From G963668185 sp965237445 (GTDB lineage Bacteria; Chloroflexota; Dehalococcoidia; Lucifugimonadales; G963668185), in contig OZ250142.1 in the NCBI GenBank assembly GCA_965237445.1, positions 1,054,001 to 1,118,000 of the forward strand: a stretch of 64,000 bases of DNA, written 5' to 3'. How positions within the stretch are numbered: position 1 is the first letter of the stretch; each line of letters starts with the position of its first letter. Made by a program: the position numbers and the translations under genes. This document shows, in pieces, positions 49,521 to 58,292 of the stretch. Under the pieces are notes generated by a model, which saw nothing but the letters and a program-made list of their open reading frames with translations, was not told the DNA's origin and made no database searches.

Positions 49521-49584
49521 CGGCCTTCTCCTTCAAGATTAACCAATTTGGGCCTTGCAGCCTGGCCCTAATGTGTCCGGAGGG

Positions 49585-49610
49585 GCAGGGCCGAACATAT
49601 CCGGCCCTGC
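49585..49610 (-). promoter_or_regulatory. Intercistronic stem-loop between binding protein and permease genes
   Basis: GCAGGGCCG (49585-49593) and CGGCCCTGC (49602-49610) form a perfect nine-pair stem with an 8-base loop, 50 bases after the stop of the first binding protein. No T-run follows on the minus strand. Such hairpins often stabilise binding-protein mRNA or partly stop transcription, keeping permease levels lower. Confidence 0.55.
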
Positions 49611-49655
49611 TTGCCACTCCGTAGTTTTCTTCCCGAAATTCGGGAGGTTTCGAAG

Positions 49656-51656
49656 CTACTCTTCCCAGTCCCACCTGGTGCGGGACGGGTGGTCGTGGTC
49701 TGCCCACGCCGGGATATATATGTCCTGGATCCAGATGCCCGCTGTGAAGGGGCCGGGGTTCTTCACCCACTCTGGGAACACGTTTTCATTCGTCCAGTTC
49801 GGGACAGCCCAGTCGTACTGCATCTCAGCGATGTGAATCTGGATGTCTCGGTAGATCTGCTCCCGCTTTGTCGGATCAAGCTCCCGGCGACCCGCCAGGA
49901 TCAACTCGTCGAGATGCGGGTCATTGACGCCGGCGGCGTTGAACTCAGACTCGCTGTAGTACCGGTTGTAGAACAGTGAGTCCGCCTCCCGCGAGCCGGT
50001 GGAGTCGTAGCGAACCACGAGGCCGGTAAATTCGCCAGCGATTACGCCGGTGAACTCCGCGCTGTCCACACCGACGATTTCGGCCTCAATACCAATCTTG
50101 CCCAAATCTGCCGCGGTACGCGTGGCGATGTCCAAGATGGCGCTGTCAGGCTGCGAGATGGTCAGCGTGGTCTTGAGAGGCTTGTCCGGGTCAAGGCCAA
50201 GCTCAATCTTGCCCTCGCGGACATACTGCTGGGCCTTCTCAAGGTCCATGGTGCTCTTAGGGAAGTTTACGTAGAACTGCTGCCCGTCCGCCGAGAGTTC
50301 TTCAGTGGGAACGTACCAAGGATTGTCCAACGCGGCCCAGCGCGCGGGCTGCACGCCGCCGCAGCAGGGCGCCCACGCCTCGAAGCTGATGTCGTTAAAC
50401 ATCGCTACGCCCCAGCGGAGCTTCTTGTTGACCCACGGGCCTTCGAGCTTGGGGCCGAAGTGGTACGTGGTCCACGCTCCTCCGCCGGCAGGATGGTAGT
50501 TGTACAGCAACTCGGGCTTGTCCACCCACGTAATCATGTTGTCCTTGAGAGCGCCCCACGCGCCCCAGATCTGCCACGCGGGACCTGCGTCCAACAGGCC
50601 GGACCTGTAGGCTGCCACAGCAGCGGCTTCATCCGGTATGACGATGCCGTGCAACTGCTCTACATACGGATAGTCCTCGCCGGTTACGCCATTGGGGCCG
50701 CGCCAGTAGTTCTCATGCCGGAGCTGGGTGATCTGGGTACCAACGTCGTAGGACTCCATGTACCACGGGCCTGTTCTTATTTGGGCCTCCCAGTCGTCCA
50801 GACCGCCGAACTCCTCTTCAGCCTCAGGCGGCTGGATCGCGTAGAAAGTCACGCCGATCACAGTCATGAAGGGCGCGAAAGGTTCGTCGAACTTGAACTC
50901 GACTGTGTAGTCGTCCAACGCCGTAATATCGGTCAGAGGCCCCAACGAACCTCCGTAGCGGCCTCCGGGGCGAAGGCGGCGTTCAAAGCTGTACGCCACG
51001 TCGTCCGCCACCATCTCGCGGCCGTTAACGGGGGACAGGTCCGAGAACTTCACACCCTGCCTCAGAGTGAACCTGATTGTGGTGTCATCCACAAAGTCCC
51101 AGGACTCAGCCAAGCTGGGGACAGGCCTCAAGTCCCAGGGCTCCATCGGATTGTCGGAACGGTAGCGGACCAGCGTGTCCGCCATGAGCCTCTCGGGGGC
51201 TGTGGGATAACGCTTGTCAGTGTCCCAAGTCGTGTAGTCGTTGCCCCGCAACCTCAAGATACTGTTGCGGTTGGGTGGATCGTCCGTCCACACCGAGAGT
51301 CCACGGGCCTTGAAAATGTTGTCCTCGTTGATCTCCGAAGCGGACTCAATGAAAATCTCACCGACGACCGGCTTGGCCACGTACTCGCCCTCTTCGATCA
51401 CGTCTTCGGGCTCTTCGGCAGCCATAGAGTCGTCAACGTCTTCGTCCATGGTGTCTTCGGTAGCCATGGAGTCGTCAACCTCTTCCTCCATGGTGTCCTC
51501 GGCGGCCATGGAGTCGTCAACGTCTTCCTCCATGGCGTCTTCCGTAGTCACGGCCTCTTCCTCTTCGGCGGCCCCGCACGCAGCGGCCCCAAAGATAAGC
51601 AGAAGAATGGCCAGTAACCCGGCTACGGTCCACAACTTCCCGCCATTAAGTTTCAT
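49656..51656 (-). CDS. Peptide ABC transporter substrate-binding lipoprotein (family 5), paralogue 1
   Basis: A 666-residue SBP_bac_5 protein. The signal ends in a lipobox (FGAAACG). An acidic linker follows with three copies of a 14-residue repeat (DDSMAAEDTMEEEV and variants; DNA 51421-51546, period 42). The binding domain starts near residue 95 (VAKPVVGEIFI) and includes FTLRQGVKFSDLSPVNGREM, VADDVAYSFERRLRPGG and LDDYTVEFKFDEPF, the classical DppA/OppA signatures. The C-terminus, VKNPGPFTAGIWIQDIYI, is shared with paralogue 2. It should capture a peptide or other polar ligand outside the cell and present it to the permeases downstream. Confidence 0.93.
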   Translation of the reverse strand: MKLNGGKLWTVAGLLAILLLIFGAAACGAAEEEEAVTTEDAMEEDVDDSMAAEDTMEEEVDDSMATEDTMDEDVDDSMAAEEPEDVIEEGEYVAKPVVGEIFIESASEINEDNIFKARGLSVWTDDPPNRNSILRLRGNDYTTWDTDKRYPTAPERLMADTLVRYRSDNPMEPWDLRPVPSLAESWDFVDDTTIRFTLRQGVKFSDLSPVNGREMVADDVAYSFERRLRPGGRYGGSLGPLTDITALDDYTVEFKFDEPFAPFMTVIGVTFYAIQPPEAEEEFGGLDDWEAQIRTGPWYMESYDVGTQITQLRHENYWRGPNGVTGEDYPYVEQLHGIVIPDEAAAVAAYRSGLLDAGPAWQIWGAWGALKDNMITWVDKPELLYNYHPAGGGAWTTYHFGPKLEGPWVNKKLRWGVAMFNDISFEAWAPCCGGVQPARWAALDNPWYVPTEELSADGQQFYVNFPKSTMDLEKAQQYVREGKIELGLDPDKPLKTTLTISQPDSAILDIATRTAADLGKIGIEAEIVGVDSAEFTGVIAGEFTGLVVRYDSTGSREADSLFYNRYYSESEFNAAGVNDPHLDELILAGRRELDPTKREQIYRDIQIHIAEMQYDWAVPNWTNENVFPEWVKNPGPFTAGIWIQDIYIPAWADHDHPSRTRWDWEE
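51421..51546. repeat. 42-bp tandem repeat inside the binding-protein linker
   Basis: Three units starting at 51421, 51463 and 51505 encode a 14-residue acidic repeat between lipid anchor and binding domain. The units differ at only a few bases, which favours slippage and length variation. Confidence 0.8.
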
Positions 51657-51725
51657 GAACCTCTCCTTCCTCTGACAGTCCTTTCCCCGGGCCCTGTGCC
51701 GTGTTCCTACAGGCTAAAGGGACTT

Positions 51726-53741
51726 CTATTCCTCCCACTCCCACTCGGTCCTCGACGGATGGGCATCGTCCACCCAAGCCGTCAAGTACATATCCTGAAT
51801 CCACCGGCCGGTAGTGAATGGACCAGGATTCTTGACCCATTCCGGGAACACGTTCTCGTTGGTCCAGTTCGGGACCGCCCAGTCGTACTGCATCTCGGCC
51901 AAATAGATCTGGATATCCCTGTAAACCAGCTCTCTCTCTGCCGGATCCAAGGTCGACTGGCCCTTAATGATCAGTTCATCCAGATGCGGGTCGTTGGTAC
52001 CAGGCTGGTTCAACCCGGACTCGCTGTGATAGCGATTGTAGAAGAGCGTGTTGGGGTCCTTGGCGGGCGTGACGTACTGGACAACAAGTCCAGTGAAGTC
52101 GCCTGCTATGATCGACTGGAACTGGTTCGAGTCGTTGGCAACGATCTCCGCTTCGATGCCGATCTTAGCCAGGTCCGCCACGATGCGAGTGGCGATGTCC
52201 AGGATAGCTGTGTCCGGCTGGGAGATCGTCATCGTTGTCTTGATCGGCTCGTCCGGGTCAAGCCCCAACTCCACCTTGCCCTCGCGAACGTACTGCTGGG
52301 CCTTCTCCAGGTCCAAAGTGTTGGCAGGGAAGTTCGTATAGAACTGGGCGCCGTCCGGCGAGAGATCCTCAGTTGGCACGAACCATGGGTTGTCCAGCGC
52401 GGCCCAGCGTGTCGGCTGAGCACCGCCACAGCAAGGCGCCCAGGCTTCGAAGCTGATGTCGTTGTACATCGCCACGCCCCAGCGGATCTTCTTGTTGAGG
52501 AACGGCCCTTCAAGCTTGGCGCCGTAGTAGTAGGTGGTCCAAGCACCGCCGCCGGCGGGATGGTAATTGTAGACGAGCTCAGGCTTGTCCAGGAAGGTGA
52601 TCATCTGGTCTTTGAGAGCACCCCACGCACCCCAAATCTGCCAGGCAGGTCCTGCATCGAGAAGGCCGCTTCTGTAGGCGGCTACGGCGGCGGCCTCTTC
52701 AGGAATTACAACTCCGAAAACCTTGGAGGCGTATGGCAGGTCCTCTCCAGTTACGCCATTCGGGCCTCGCCAGTAGTTGTCGTTCCTGACCTGCGTTGTC
52801 AGTGTGCCAACCTCATAGGACTCCATCTGCCAGGGGCCGGTCCGAATGGCAGCCTCCCAGTCGTCCAGTCCGCCATACTCTTCTTCTGATTCCGGCGGCT
52901 CGATCGCGTATGGCGTGATTCCAATTACGGTCATGAAAGGCGCGAAGGGGGTTTCAAACTTGAACTCAACCGTGTAGTCGTCAAGCGCGGTTATGCCGGT
53001 GATCGGCCCCAGAACCGCGCCGTGGCGGCCACCGGGCCGGAGCCTGCGCTCGAAGCTGTAAACCACGTCATCCGCCACCAATTCGCGTCCATTGACCGGA
53101 GACTGGTCCGCCCAATGCACACCCTGCCGCAGGGAGAACCTGATGGTCTTATCGTCCACGAACTCCCAAGACTCAGCAAGGCTCGCTATCGGCCTCAAGT
53201 CCCAGGGCTCCATCGGGTTGTCAGCACGGAATCGCACGAGGGTGTCGTCCATCAGGCGCTGGGGCGCCGTTGGCGTGCCTCGCTTGTCGCTGTCCCAGGA
53301 CGGATAGTCTGTGCCACGCAGCCTGAGAATGCTGTCCTTGTTGGGCGGGTCGTCCGTCCACACGGACAGACCGCGAGCCTTGAAGATGTTGTCCTCGTTG
53401 ATCTCGGAAGCGGACGTAATGAAGATCTCTCCGACAACAGGCTTGGCAATGTAAACGCCAGTGTCGTCTTCCACGGCCTCGAAGGTCGTGTCCTCCGTGG
53501 TCTCGGCCATGGACTCATCGGTCTCATCCATAGTGTCTTCCGAGGTCATGGACTCATCAGTCTCATCCATGGTCTCTTCAGCAGCCATGGACTCATCTTC
53601 CGCTTCCATGGTGTCTTCAGTGGCCGCGACCTCGTCCGGCTCTTCCTCTTCGGCGGCCCCGCAAGCGGCTATCCCAAAAGCAAGCGCGAACAGTAGGAGC
53701 AACCCTGCAAGTGTAAGAGTTGCCTTCTTCGCAAAGCGCAT
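51726..53741 (-). CDS. Peptide ABC transporter substrate-binding lipoprotein (family 5), paralogue 2
   Basis: A 671-residue paralogue of the next gene downstream, similar along its whole length (for example the shared EIFITSASEINEDNIFKARG region in slightly different form). The lipobox is GIAACG, the linker has a 13-residue acidic repeat (ESMAAEETMDETD type, DNA period 39, 53506-53622), and the SBP_bac_5 domain covers the rest. The two copies differ mainly in the linker and in scattered binding-domain residues, so they may bind different ligands for the same permeases. It is the first gene of the transporter operon and has its own promoter. Confidence 0.93.
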   Translation of the reverse strand: MRFAKKATLTLAGLLLLFALAFGIAACGAAEEEEPDEVAATEDTMEAEDESMAAEETMDETDESMTSEDTMDETDESMAETTEDTTFEAVEDDTGVYIAKPVVGEIFITSASEINEDNIFKARGLSVWTDDPPNKDSILRLRGTDYPSWDSDKRGTPTAPQRLMDDTLVRFRADNPMEPWDLRPIASLAESWEFVDDKTIRFSLRQGVHWADQSPVNGRELVADDVVYSFERRLRPGGRHGAVLGPITGITALDDYTVEFKFETPFAPFMTVIGITPYAIEPPESEEEYGGLDDWEAAIRTGPWQMESYEVGTLTTQVRNDNYWRGPNGVTGEDLPYASKVFGVVIPEEAAAVAAYRSGLLDAGPAWQIWGAWGALKDQMITFLDKPELVYNYHPAGGGAWTTYYYGAKLEGPFLNKKIRWGVAMYNDISFEAWAPCCGGAQPTRWAALDNPWFVPTEDLSPDGAQFYTNFPANTLDLEKAQQYVREGKVELGLDPDEPIKTTMTISQPDTAILDIATRIVADLAKIGIEAEIVANDSNQFQSIIAGDFTGLVVQYVTPAKDPNTLFYNRYHSESGLNQPGTNDPHLDELIIKGQSTLDPAERELVYRDIQIYLAEMQYDWAVPNWTNENVFPEWVKNPGPFTTGRWIQDMYLTAWVDDAHPSRTEWEWEE
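53506..53622. repeat. 39-bp tandem repeat inside the second binding-protein linker
   Basis: Units begin at 53506, 53545 and 53584 and encode a 13-residue acidic repeat. Words such as GCCATGGACTCATC are related to the 42-bp repeat of the other paralogue, but the period differs by one codon. Confidence 0.8.
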
Positions 53742-53845
53742 GATGCCCTCCCCAAGTGGTATCGGTAACGCGCAATAAATCCAACGCCCGCGCCGCCTCT
53801 TAGCGACGCTGGACGCTGAAGGATTACTGCCATATTGTCTAGCGG

Positions 53846-53897
53846 TTCCCGTTTCTATGCGATGGGCACACTATACGAACGGGAATCGCAGTGTCAA
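53846..53897 (-). promoter_or_regulatory. Promoter and palindromic operator of the peptide transporter operon
   Basis: On the minus strand TTGACA (53897-53892) and TATAGT (53875-53870) are 16 bases apart, a near-consensus promoter about 120 bases before the first binding-protein gene. The inverted repeat TTCCCGTT (53846-53853) / AACGGGAA (53878-53885) encloses the -10 box, with arms 32 bases apart (about three helical turns). This layout suits a repressor binding across the start site. Confidence 0.65.
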
Positions 53898-53911
53898 ATT
53901 AGTTAACACAT

Positions 53912-55408
53912 TCACAAAGTTAGAGACGGCAACTTGGTGAGAGACGGCAACTTGCCCATTGCAGGCGAAATCTCCTCGTAACGGCTGACGATTCCGTAAA
54001 GGAACGGTTCCTCGAAAGGCCTACCGATAAGCTGCAGGCCGGCAGGCAGGCCGTTCTCCGCGAACCCGGCGGGTACCGTTACAGAGGGTAGCCCGGTCGT
54101 GTTCGACAGCCGCGTGTTTCGCGAAGCAATGTTCTGGAACCGGGCCGCGTGCTCCGGAGGCTCGCCGCCCTCTGGGCCGCGAGCGCCAAGGTCCATGGCG
54201 GGCACGGTGATTCCCCCCACATCCATGGAGTGTGCGTCCTTGCGGAACGCGGTGATCGGTACTGTGGGCGTAGCTATGACGTCGACGTCCTGAAGGATGC
54301 GGTAGAAGTCCTGCATGATGAGCCGCTGCGCCTTCATGGACTTCACATAGTCCCGGGCGAGTCCGAACTGACCGGCCAGGAGGCGATGCAGCATCTCGGG
54401 TCGATACAGATGCCGTCGGGACTCCAGGTAAGGCTCGTGAGTAACGAAGCCCTCCGCGGCCATTCCTATGTACATGAGGTCTATGAACTCCACGCACTCC
54501 AAGCCAATGTCCCGGACCTCCGCGCCCATGCTTTCCAGCCGGGCTATTGCGGCGCGGACCAGTGACTCAATGCTGGGGTCTATAGGCGCGGTGAAGTAAT
54601 GCTCCGTTGGAATGCCTATCTTGACGCCTGTCAGGTCACGTCCGAGTTCTGAGCAGAAGTCGGGGACAGGCACGGGAATGGAACTCGGATCCAGCGGATC
54701 GTTGCCGGCTATGGCCTGCAGCACCAGGGCATTGTCACGCACGCTGCGGGTCATTGGAGCGATGTGGTCGCCGTTGAAGCTGGTCGCGAGGAGCCCGCGC
54801 TGGCTGACCCGGCCGAACGTCTGCTTCATGCCTACGATTCCCGACATCGCGCATGGAATGCGGACGGAACCCCCAAGATCGGTTCCGAGCGACGCATACG
54901 TGACGCAGGCCGCGACGTTCGCGCCGCTGCCTCCGCTTGACCCTCCGGCGACATGGTCAAGGTTCCAGGGGTTCGACACCGAGCCGTAGTAGGGGTTGTC
55001 GCAGGGGACGCCCCCGGCGAACTCGTGCAGGTTCTCCTTGCCGAGGATGATCGCGCCGGCGCTCTTGAGCCGCTCTACGACGAATGCGTCGGAGTCCGGC
55101 ACATGGTCGGCGAACACCCTTGACCCGACAGTGGTCAGCACTCCCTCGGTGGCGATGTTGTCCTTCAAGCCGACCGGAATGCCGTCCAAGGGTCCACGGT
55201 AGCCGCCTCTTGCTATGGAGCGTTCACGCTCGCCCGCCTCCTCCAGAGCAGCCTCGGCCCGGAGCGTGATGAAGCCCTTGAGCAACGGCTGGAGTCTCTC
55301 GGCCTGCTCAACAGCGGCCCTGACGACCTCCACCGGCGAGACCTCGCCTGACTCGATCATCGGCGCGATCTCTGCGATCGTCATCTGGTGCGGTGCGCTA
55401 CTCGCCAT
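53912..55408 (-). CDS. Amidase-signature enzyme
   Basis: A 498-residue amidase. The Ser-cisSer-Lys triad is visible: the Lys in PVGLKDNIA and the serines in VAGGSSGGSGANVAA with GTDLGGSVRIP. AS-family enzymes hydrolyse amides such as indoleacetamide, allophanate or peptide amides. The extreme C-terminus repeats KLPSLT twice, caused by an 18-base direct repeat (GAGACGGCAACTTG at 53923 and 53941). The start at 55408 overlaps the preceding small gene by 11 bases. Genomic context suggests amidated organic nitrogen as substrate, possibly supplied by the adjacent transporter. Confidence 0.92.
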   Translation of the reverse strand: MASSAPHQMTIAEIAPMIESGEVSPVEVVRAAVEQAERLQPLLKGFITLRAEAALEEAGERERSIARGGYRGPLDGIPVGLKDNIATEGVLTTVGSRVFADHVPDSDAFVVERLKSAGAIILGKENLHEFAGGVPCDNPYYGSVSNPWNLDHVAGGSSGGSGANVAACVTYASLGTDLGGSVRIPCAMSGIVGMKQTFGRVSQRGLLATSFNGDHIAPMTRSVRDNALVLQAIAGNDPLDPSSIPVPVPDFCSELGRDLTGVKIGIPTEHYFTAPIDPSIESLVRAAIARLESMGAEVRDIGLECVEFIDLMYIGMAAEGFVTHEPYLESRRHLYRPEMLHRLLAGQFGLARDYVKSMKAQRLIMQDFYRILQDVDVIATPTVPITAFRKDAHSMDVGGITVPAMDLGARGPEGGEPPEHAARFQNIASRNTRLSNTTGLPSVTVPAGFAENGLPAGLQLIGRPFEEPFLYGIVSRYEEISPAMGKLPSLTKLPSLTL

Positions 55409-55610
55409 CGTCTTGCCTCTCCGGGTACAAGGAGATGATGCGGCCTGACACCACCTCTGAAAAGTCTATTCCATCAAACCGTGTGGCGGACCTCGCGTAC
55501 GCCTGTACGATCGGGACGGCGGCTTCCAGCTCGCTCTCGGACAGCGGCATGACATTGAAGTCCCGCGCCATTCGCCGGAGCGTTTCCTTGTCTATGGTTG
55601 GTTCCTGCAT
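55398..55610 (-). CDS. Small GatC/AtzG-like partner of the amidase
   Basis: A 70-residue all-alpha protein: MQEPTIDKETLRRMARDF, then ELEAAVPIVQAYARSATRFDG and a short tail. Size, helical pattern and position directly upstream of an amidase, with an 11-base overlap, match GatC and AtzG, small subunits that clamp onto amidase-signature enzymes. Direct sequence identity is too weak for me to name the family; the assignment rests on context. Confidence 0.7.
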   Translation of the reverse strand: MQEPTIDKETLRRMARDFNVMPLSESELEAAVPIVQAYARSATRFDGIDFSEVVSGRIISLYPERQDDGE

Positions 55611-55650
55611 GTGTACTCCATTCCCGCCTAGAGGCGGCGAAGTCTTCCGG

Positions 55651-56610
55651 CTAATAGCCCTTGTTCTTGTCTATCACGCTTATCAGGTCTTCTCCACTCA
55701 AGAGCCGACGCAGGTTCTCGCAGAACAGGTCCACGATGCGATCGCCCCTGACCGGAGAGCCGCCAGCCGTGTGAGGCGTCACCACGACATTGCTCATTCG
55801 CCACAGCGGGTGATCTTCCGGCAGAGGCTCCTCTGGTGTGACATCAAGCCCGGCGCCACCGATGACGCCATTCGCTAGTGCGTCCATGAGCGCCGCTTCT
55901 TCCACGATCTTGCCCCGAGTGACGTTGATGAGCAGCGCGTGGTCCTTCATTTTCTCGAAGGCGCGCGCATCGAACATGTTCTGAGTCTCAGGTGTCAGCG
56001 GGGCGCAGACCGCGACCACATCCGACTCCTCCAACAAGGCATCGAACCCATCCATGCCCAGGCAGGCCTCCACCTGCGGTGGCGCTTCGACCGATTGGGG
56101 GTCTACGGCGATGATCCGCATACCGAAGGCGTGTGCGCGAACGGCGAGATCTCGGCCAGTGCCGCCGAGGCCGACGATTCCCATTGTCATACCCTCTAGC
56201 TCCCATGAGACGTCGCGGATGGGCATGCGCTGGTCCCAGCGGGGGTTTCGAATCGCGATGGCGATGCCGCGCGTCAGGGTGAGCAGCAGGGCCATGGCAT
56301 GGTCGGCGAGGTGAATGCCCACGGTGCCCTTGGCGCTAGTGAGAACCACTTCGCTGTCCACGAACTGCGGGAACAGGACCGAGTCCACGCCGGCGCTCGT
56401 AACCTGTACCCAACGGAGGCGGCGACCCCGCTCCAGCATCGCGGGGGTGAACGTGCCGAACACCACATCTACGTCAGGCATGGCTTCCAGAATCTCGCCT
56501 TCGGACTGCAGGTCGAGCAACTCCACATCGGAGGACACCGCCTTGATCTGCTCGAGGTGACGGGCCTCTACGCCACTGTCTTCGGTCCTCAGGTTAATCA
56601 GGATATTCAT
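55651..56610 (-). CDS. D-isomer-specific 2-hydroxyacid dehydrogenase
   Basis: About 319 residues. The NAD-binding motif is GIVGLGGTGRDLAVRAHAFG, then VCAPLTPETQNMFDARAF and NVTRGKIVEEAAL with the catalytic Arg, Glu in PEEPLPEDHPLW and His in VVTPHTAGGSP. This family reduces 2-oxo acids such as glyoxylate, hydroxypyruvate or pyruvate to D-hydroxy acids. The start is put at the ATG at 56610 after GGAGGGG; TTG at 56616 is an alternative. It lies 40 bases before the small amidase partner, so all three may form one operon. Confidence 0.92.
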   Translation of the reverse strand: MNILINLRTEDSGVEARHLEQIKAVSSDVELLDLQSEGEILEAMPDVDVVFGTFTPAMLERGRRLRWVQVTSAGVDSVLFPQFVDSEVVLTSAKGTVGIHLADHAMALLLTLTRGIAIAIRNPRWDQRMPIRDVSWELEGMTMGIVGLGGTGRDLAVRAHAFGMRIIAVDPQSVEAPPQVEACLGMDGFDALLEESDVVAVCAPLTPETQNMFDARAFEKMKDHALLINVTRGKIVEEAALMDALANGVIGGAGLDVTPEEPLPEDHPLWRMSNVVVTPHTAGGSPVRGDRIVDLFCENLRRLLSGEDLISVIDKNKGY

Positions 56611-56623
56611 ACGCAAGCCCCTC

Positions 56624-57469
56624 CTATCTTTCAGCCGTTCTGTCCGAGTTTTCTGGCGTGTTTCCTGGCGTACTGTGCTCGGCCCTCTTGGAAGCCTCCC
56701 ATAGCGCTTCCTTCTCGTCCATCGGCACGTCGCTCAGCGAGAGGCCTCGTCCCTTCGCAGACTGTTCCATAGCGCCGAAGCGGCTGTGGAACCTGGCGTT
56801 CGCGCCTCTGAGCGCGGCCTCGGCGTCCAAGCCCATCCACCGGGCGGCGTTGACTATGGAGTACAGGATATCGCCAAGCTCCGCCTCCCTCTCGGCGTCC
56901 GAGCCCGCTGTCTTCAGTTCGGAGACCTCTTCAGCCACCTTGTCCAAGACGCCGTCAACGTTGGTCCAGTCGAAGCCCAGCCGGGCCGCGCGCTCCTGGA
57001 CCGACTGCGCGTACGCCAACGCGGGCATGCTCCTGGGGACGCCGTCCAAGGAGGACCTGCCGTCCTTCGATCGCTCAGAGAGCTTGATGGCTTCCCACTG
57101 CCGCTTCACGTCTTCCGGGCTGTCCGCTTCCGCGTCGCCAAAGACGTGAGGGTGGCGCCGGACTATCTTGTCGATCAATCCGCCGAACACGTTTTCACGT
57201 GCGAACTCTCCGGACTCTTCGGCGATGCGGACGTGGAAGGCCAGGTTAATGGCGAGGTCTCCCAACTCCTCCATCAGGCCTGCGACGCCGCCGGACTCGA
57301 TGGCCTCGACGAGTTCGTAGCACTCCTCGATCAGGCCGGCTTTGAGGGACTCGTGGGTCTGTTCACGGTCCCAGGGGCAGCCCTCGGGGCTTCGCATGAA
57401 GGCGGTCAGCTTCATGACGCCCTCGAAGGAGTCCGGGAAATCGCTGCGGTCTGTCATGTGGTCACTCAC
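56624..57469 (-). CDS. mazG: Nucleoside triphosphate pyrophosphohydrolase
   Basis: A 281-residue, two-domain MazG. The first domain has MRSPEGCPWDREQTHESL, then EECYELVEAIESG and EELGDLAINLAFHVRIAEE, the metal-binding E-x2-E...E-x2-D pattern. A second, weaker repeat is at about residues 180-240 (EEVSELK, EAELGDILYSIVNAAR). The enzyme cleaves (d)NTPs to monophosphates, removing aberrant nucleotides. The start may be GTG at 57469 or ATG at 57457. It is upstream of the hydroxyacid dehydrogenase by 7 to 13 bases. Confidence 0.93.
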   Translation of the reverse strand: MSDHMTDRSDFPDSFEGVMKLTAFMRSPEGCPWDREQTHESLKAGLIEECYELVEAIESGGVAGLMEELGDLAINLAFHVRIAEESGEFARENVFGGLIDKIVRRHPHVFGDAEADSPEDVKRQWEAIKLSERSKDGRSSLDGVPRSMPALAYAQSVQERAARLGFDWTNVDGVLDKVAEEVSELKTAGSDAEREAELGDILYSIVNAARWMGLDAEAALRGANARFHSRFGAMEQSAKGRGLSLSDVPMDEKEALWEASKRAEHSTPGNTPENSDRTAER

Positions 57470-57540
57470 TCAGCTTGATACGATGTGCAGCCGACTCGGC
57501 CGCCCTGATATTCGGCTGAGCAGACCTTGTACGGAACTCG

Positions 57541-58284
57541 ATGTCCAGACCGAGAATACTTTCGATCATCACCGGCGCCCTGGCAGTGGCGTTCGTGGCC
57601 GCCTTGCCCATCTTCCTCATCGCGGTGAGCGCGAGGTGGGTGATCAACGCCCCCATACTTTACAGCTTCGGGTTCGACAGACACCAGGTGGCAGCATACA
57701 CGGGCATCGAGCGAGAGGAGTTGCTATCGGCCGGGCGGCAGATCAGGGACTACTTCAACGGGAACGACGAGTACCTGGACGTTCGGATTCAGGTCGCAGG
57801 AGTCCGGAGGAGCATCTACAACGACCGCGAGGTGCATCACATGAAGGACGTTCGCGGCCTGGTTAGAGGCGTCTACCGCATCTCCGAGGCGACGGGGGCG
57901 TTCCTGTTGGTCTACATGCTCGCGAGGCTGGCGATTGCTGGCCGGCAGGGGTTGCCGCGAGTACTCAAGCTGCTGCGGCTGGGAGGGACACTGACGCTGG
58001 CGATCGTTGGCGGTCTTGGCCTGGGATCTCTGATCGGGTTCGAGAGGCTGTTCCTGGCGTTCCACCTCGTGTCGTTCGCAAACGACCTGTGGCAACTGGA
58101 CCCCCGGACGGACTACCTGGTAGCGATGTTCCCGCAGGGCTTCTTCCTGGACGCGACGCTCTGGATAGCGGGCTCCGCGATCCTGGGGGCGCTGATCTTC
58201 ATCGCAGGTCCGACGTTCGCGCTGGGGCGGCTCCCCGGCGGTCAGTCAGCGAAGAGTGCCCGGCCGGCGTCTTCCGGGAACTAG
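57541..58284 (+). CDS. DUF1461 (TIGR01906-type) integral membrane protein
   Basis: A 247-residue membrane protein. An N-terminal helix (about 10-33) is followed by an external domain with YSFGFDRHQVAAYTGIERE, IRDYFNGNDEYLDV and REVHHMKDVRGLV, the pattern of the TIGR01906/DUF1461 family. Three more helices then follow (about 115-130, 148-170, 200-225). The function is unknown. It is divergent from mazG and convergent with the zinc-ribbon gene, whose end lies 8 bases away. Confidence 0.85.
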   Translation: MSRPRILSIITGALAVAFVAALPIFLIAVSARWVINAPILYSFGFDRHQVAAYTGIEREELLSAGRQIRDYFNGNDEYLDVRIQVAGVRRSIYNDREVHHMKDVRGLVRGVYRISEATGAFLLVYMLARLAIAGRQGLPRVLKLLRLGGTLTLAIVGGLGLGSLIGFERLFLAFHLVSFANDLWQLDPRTDYLVAMFPQGFFLDATLWIAGSAILGALIFIAGPTFALGRLPGGQSAKSARPASSGN

Positions 58285-58292
58285 GCGGGCAG

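Noticed and set aside
50460..51617. Plus-strand frame opposite the first binding protein
   Set aside because: The apparent repeats in it come from the antisense of the acidic linker repeat.
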